23,011 nt of DNA. Source: Lachnospiraceae bacterium. GTDB taxonomy: Bacteria; Bacillota; Clostridia; Lachnospirales; Lachnospiraceae. Below are positions 22,482 to 23,011 of this stretch, piece by piece (position 1 is the first letter of the stretch; each line of letters starts with the position of its first letter). The notes below the pieces were generated by a model, which did no database searches, was not told the DNA's origin, and saw only the letters and a list, made by a program, of their open reading frames with translations. Both the position numbers and the translations under genes were made by a program. The DNA lies in assembly GCA_004556655.1 (NCBI GenBank), contig SFGF01000063.1, forward strand, positions 1-23,011, given 5' to 3'.

Positions 22482-23011
22482 TCAAAAGAAATCGTTCCAA
22501 GTATCCGGTCCGATGATACCATCTGCCGGAAGTCCTACAGCTTCCTGGAACGCCATAGTGGATGCTTTCATTCCACTCCCAAATTCTGCGTCCATAGCTC
22601 CGGTATAAAATCCTTTTGCGGACAAAATGAATTCTGCAATGTACACCAGAGTACCGCTTGCACCCTTCTGGATCTGGGCTTTCTTCGCTGCAGCTTTGCA
22701 GGATGAACCAAAATTCTGGTTGGATGGCGTCAAAGAGAATCCGTACTTCCGGTTCACTACATCTTTCCATACCGCCAGTGCTGCCCATCTGGAATGTGGT
22801 CCGTAGGAATCATCAATGGCCAATAAGGATCCGGTGGCGGATTTTACAACATCCGGATAATTAGTGTTGAACCATTTCTGACCTTTTGCCACGTTTCCGG
22901 TTGCTGGTGTTTGATTTGGGCTTGTCTCAGTTCCGCCGGCAGAACTGGTTGAACCTGTTACTTTGGATCCGGTGTCCAAGTTAGTTGCTGTATGGTGTCC
23001 TTCATACAACA
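22482..23011 (-). CDS. Phage-type endolysin, C-terminal part (partial)
   Basis: The right edge cuts this gene; about 176 C-terminal residues are visible. A low-complexity Ser/Thr/Gly/Pro linker (TSSAGGTETSPNQTPATG) is followed by a cell-wall-related segment with WFNTNYPD and SRWAALAVWKDVVNRKYG, then a peptidoglycan-binding domain of the PG_binding_1 type ending FYTGAMDAEFGSGMKAS, FQEAVGLPADGIIGPDTW. The catalytic domain (amidase or glycosidase) should lie upstream, outside the window. The TTG at 23009 is only the first possible start in view; the frame is open to the edge and the true start is likely beyond. Position next to an att-type scar and such a layout fit a prophage lysis module, with the enzyme degrading host peptidoglycan at cell lysis. 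Confidence 0.8.
   Translation of the reverse strand, partial: LYEGHHTATNLDTGSKVTGSTSSAGGTETSPNQTPATGNVAKGQKWFNTNYPDVVKSATGSLLAIDDSYGPHSRWAALAVWKDVVNRKYGFSLTPSNQNFGSSCKAAAKKAQIQKGASGTLVYIAEFILSAKGFYTGAMDAEFGSGMKASTMAFQEAVGLPADGIIGPDTWNDFF

Noticed and set aside
22420..22788. 122-residue minus-strand frame
   Set aside because: It is an out-of-frame shadow of the endolysin gene, which has clear peptidoglycan-binding motifs in the other frame.

Overview
The window looks like the chromosome of a Gram-positive gut Clostridia, most likely a Lachnospiraceae (Blautia, Ruminococcus gnavus or Dorea type). That placement is an inference. It rests on AT-leaning DNA, AGGAGG ribosome sites, consensus sigma-A promoters, the direct meso-diaminopimelate dehydrogenase route, a PfoR-like membrane protein and a MalT-type LuxR regulator. 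No rRNA or other marker fixes the genus.

Layout. 1-960 is gene-poor; it holds a minus-strand terminator, a copy of a decayed repeat and the broken remains of a DUF4160/DUF2442-type gene. 961-3432 (minus) is a tight operon of MATE transporter, hexapeptide acetyltransferase and cupin, divergent from an AraC regulator (3547-4422). 4423-5140 holds a short possibly broken ORF, a second copy of the decayed repeat and a lone initiator tRNA (minus) with its own promoter and terminator. 5438-7739 (plus) carries a PfoR/PTS EIIC_2 membrane protein and a membrane-anchored metallophosphoesterase. 7902-10767 (minus) reads lrgA, lrgB, a FadR-type GntR regulator, then ddh. A near-perfect FadR-type operator overlaps the start of transcription of lrgA. 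10988-13603 (plus) is a P2-type Ca2+ ATPase with a TTG start.

13656-21838 (minus) is the most unusual block. A MalT/LuxR-type regulator precedes six tightly packed genes: an orphan PqqD protein, a membrane-anchored Ig-like protein, two complete Wzc/CapAB-type tyrosine autokinases in tandem with tyrosine-rich tails, a small soluble S24/S26-like peptidase with a Ser/His pair, and an LCP-like membrane protein that seems to lack the usual catalytic arginines. No glycosyltransferase, flippase, polymerase, radical SAM enzyme or evident precursor peptide is in the window. The block is best described as a surface-polymer or peptide-export control module of unknown output.

22141-23011 is the end of a probable prophage or integrative element. 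It has a 3' tRNA fragment with its terminator (an att-type scar), short direct repeats like integrase arm sites, and the C-terminal part of a phage-type endolysin running off the right edge.
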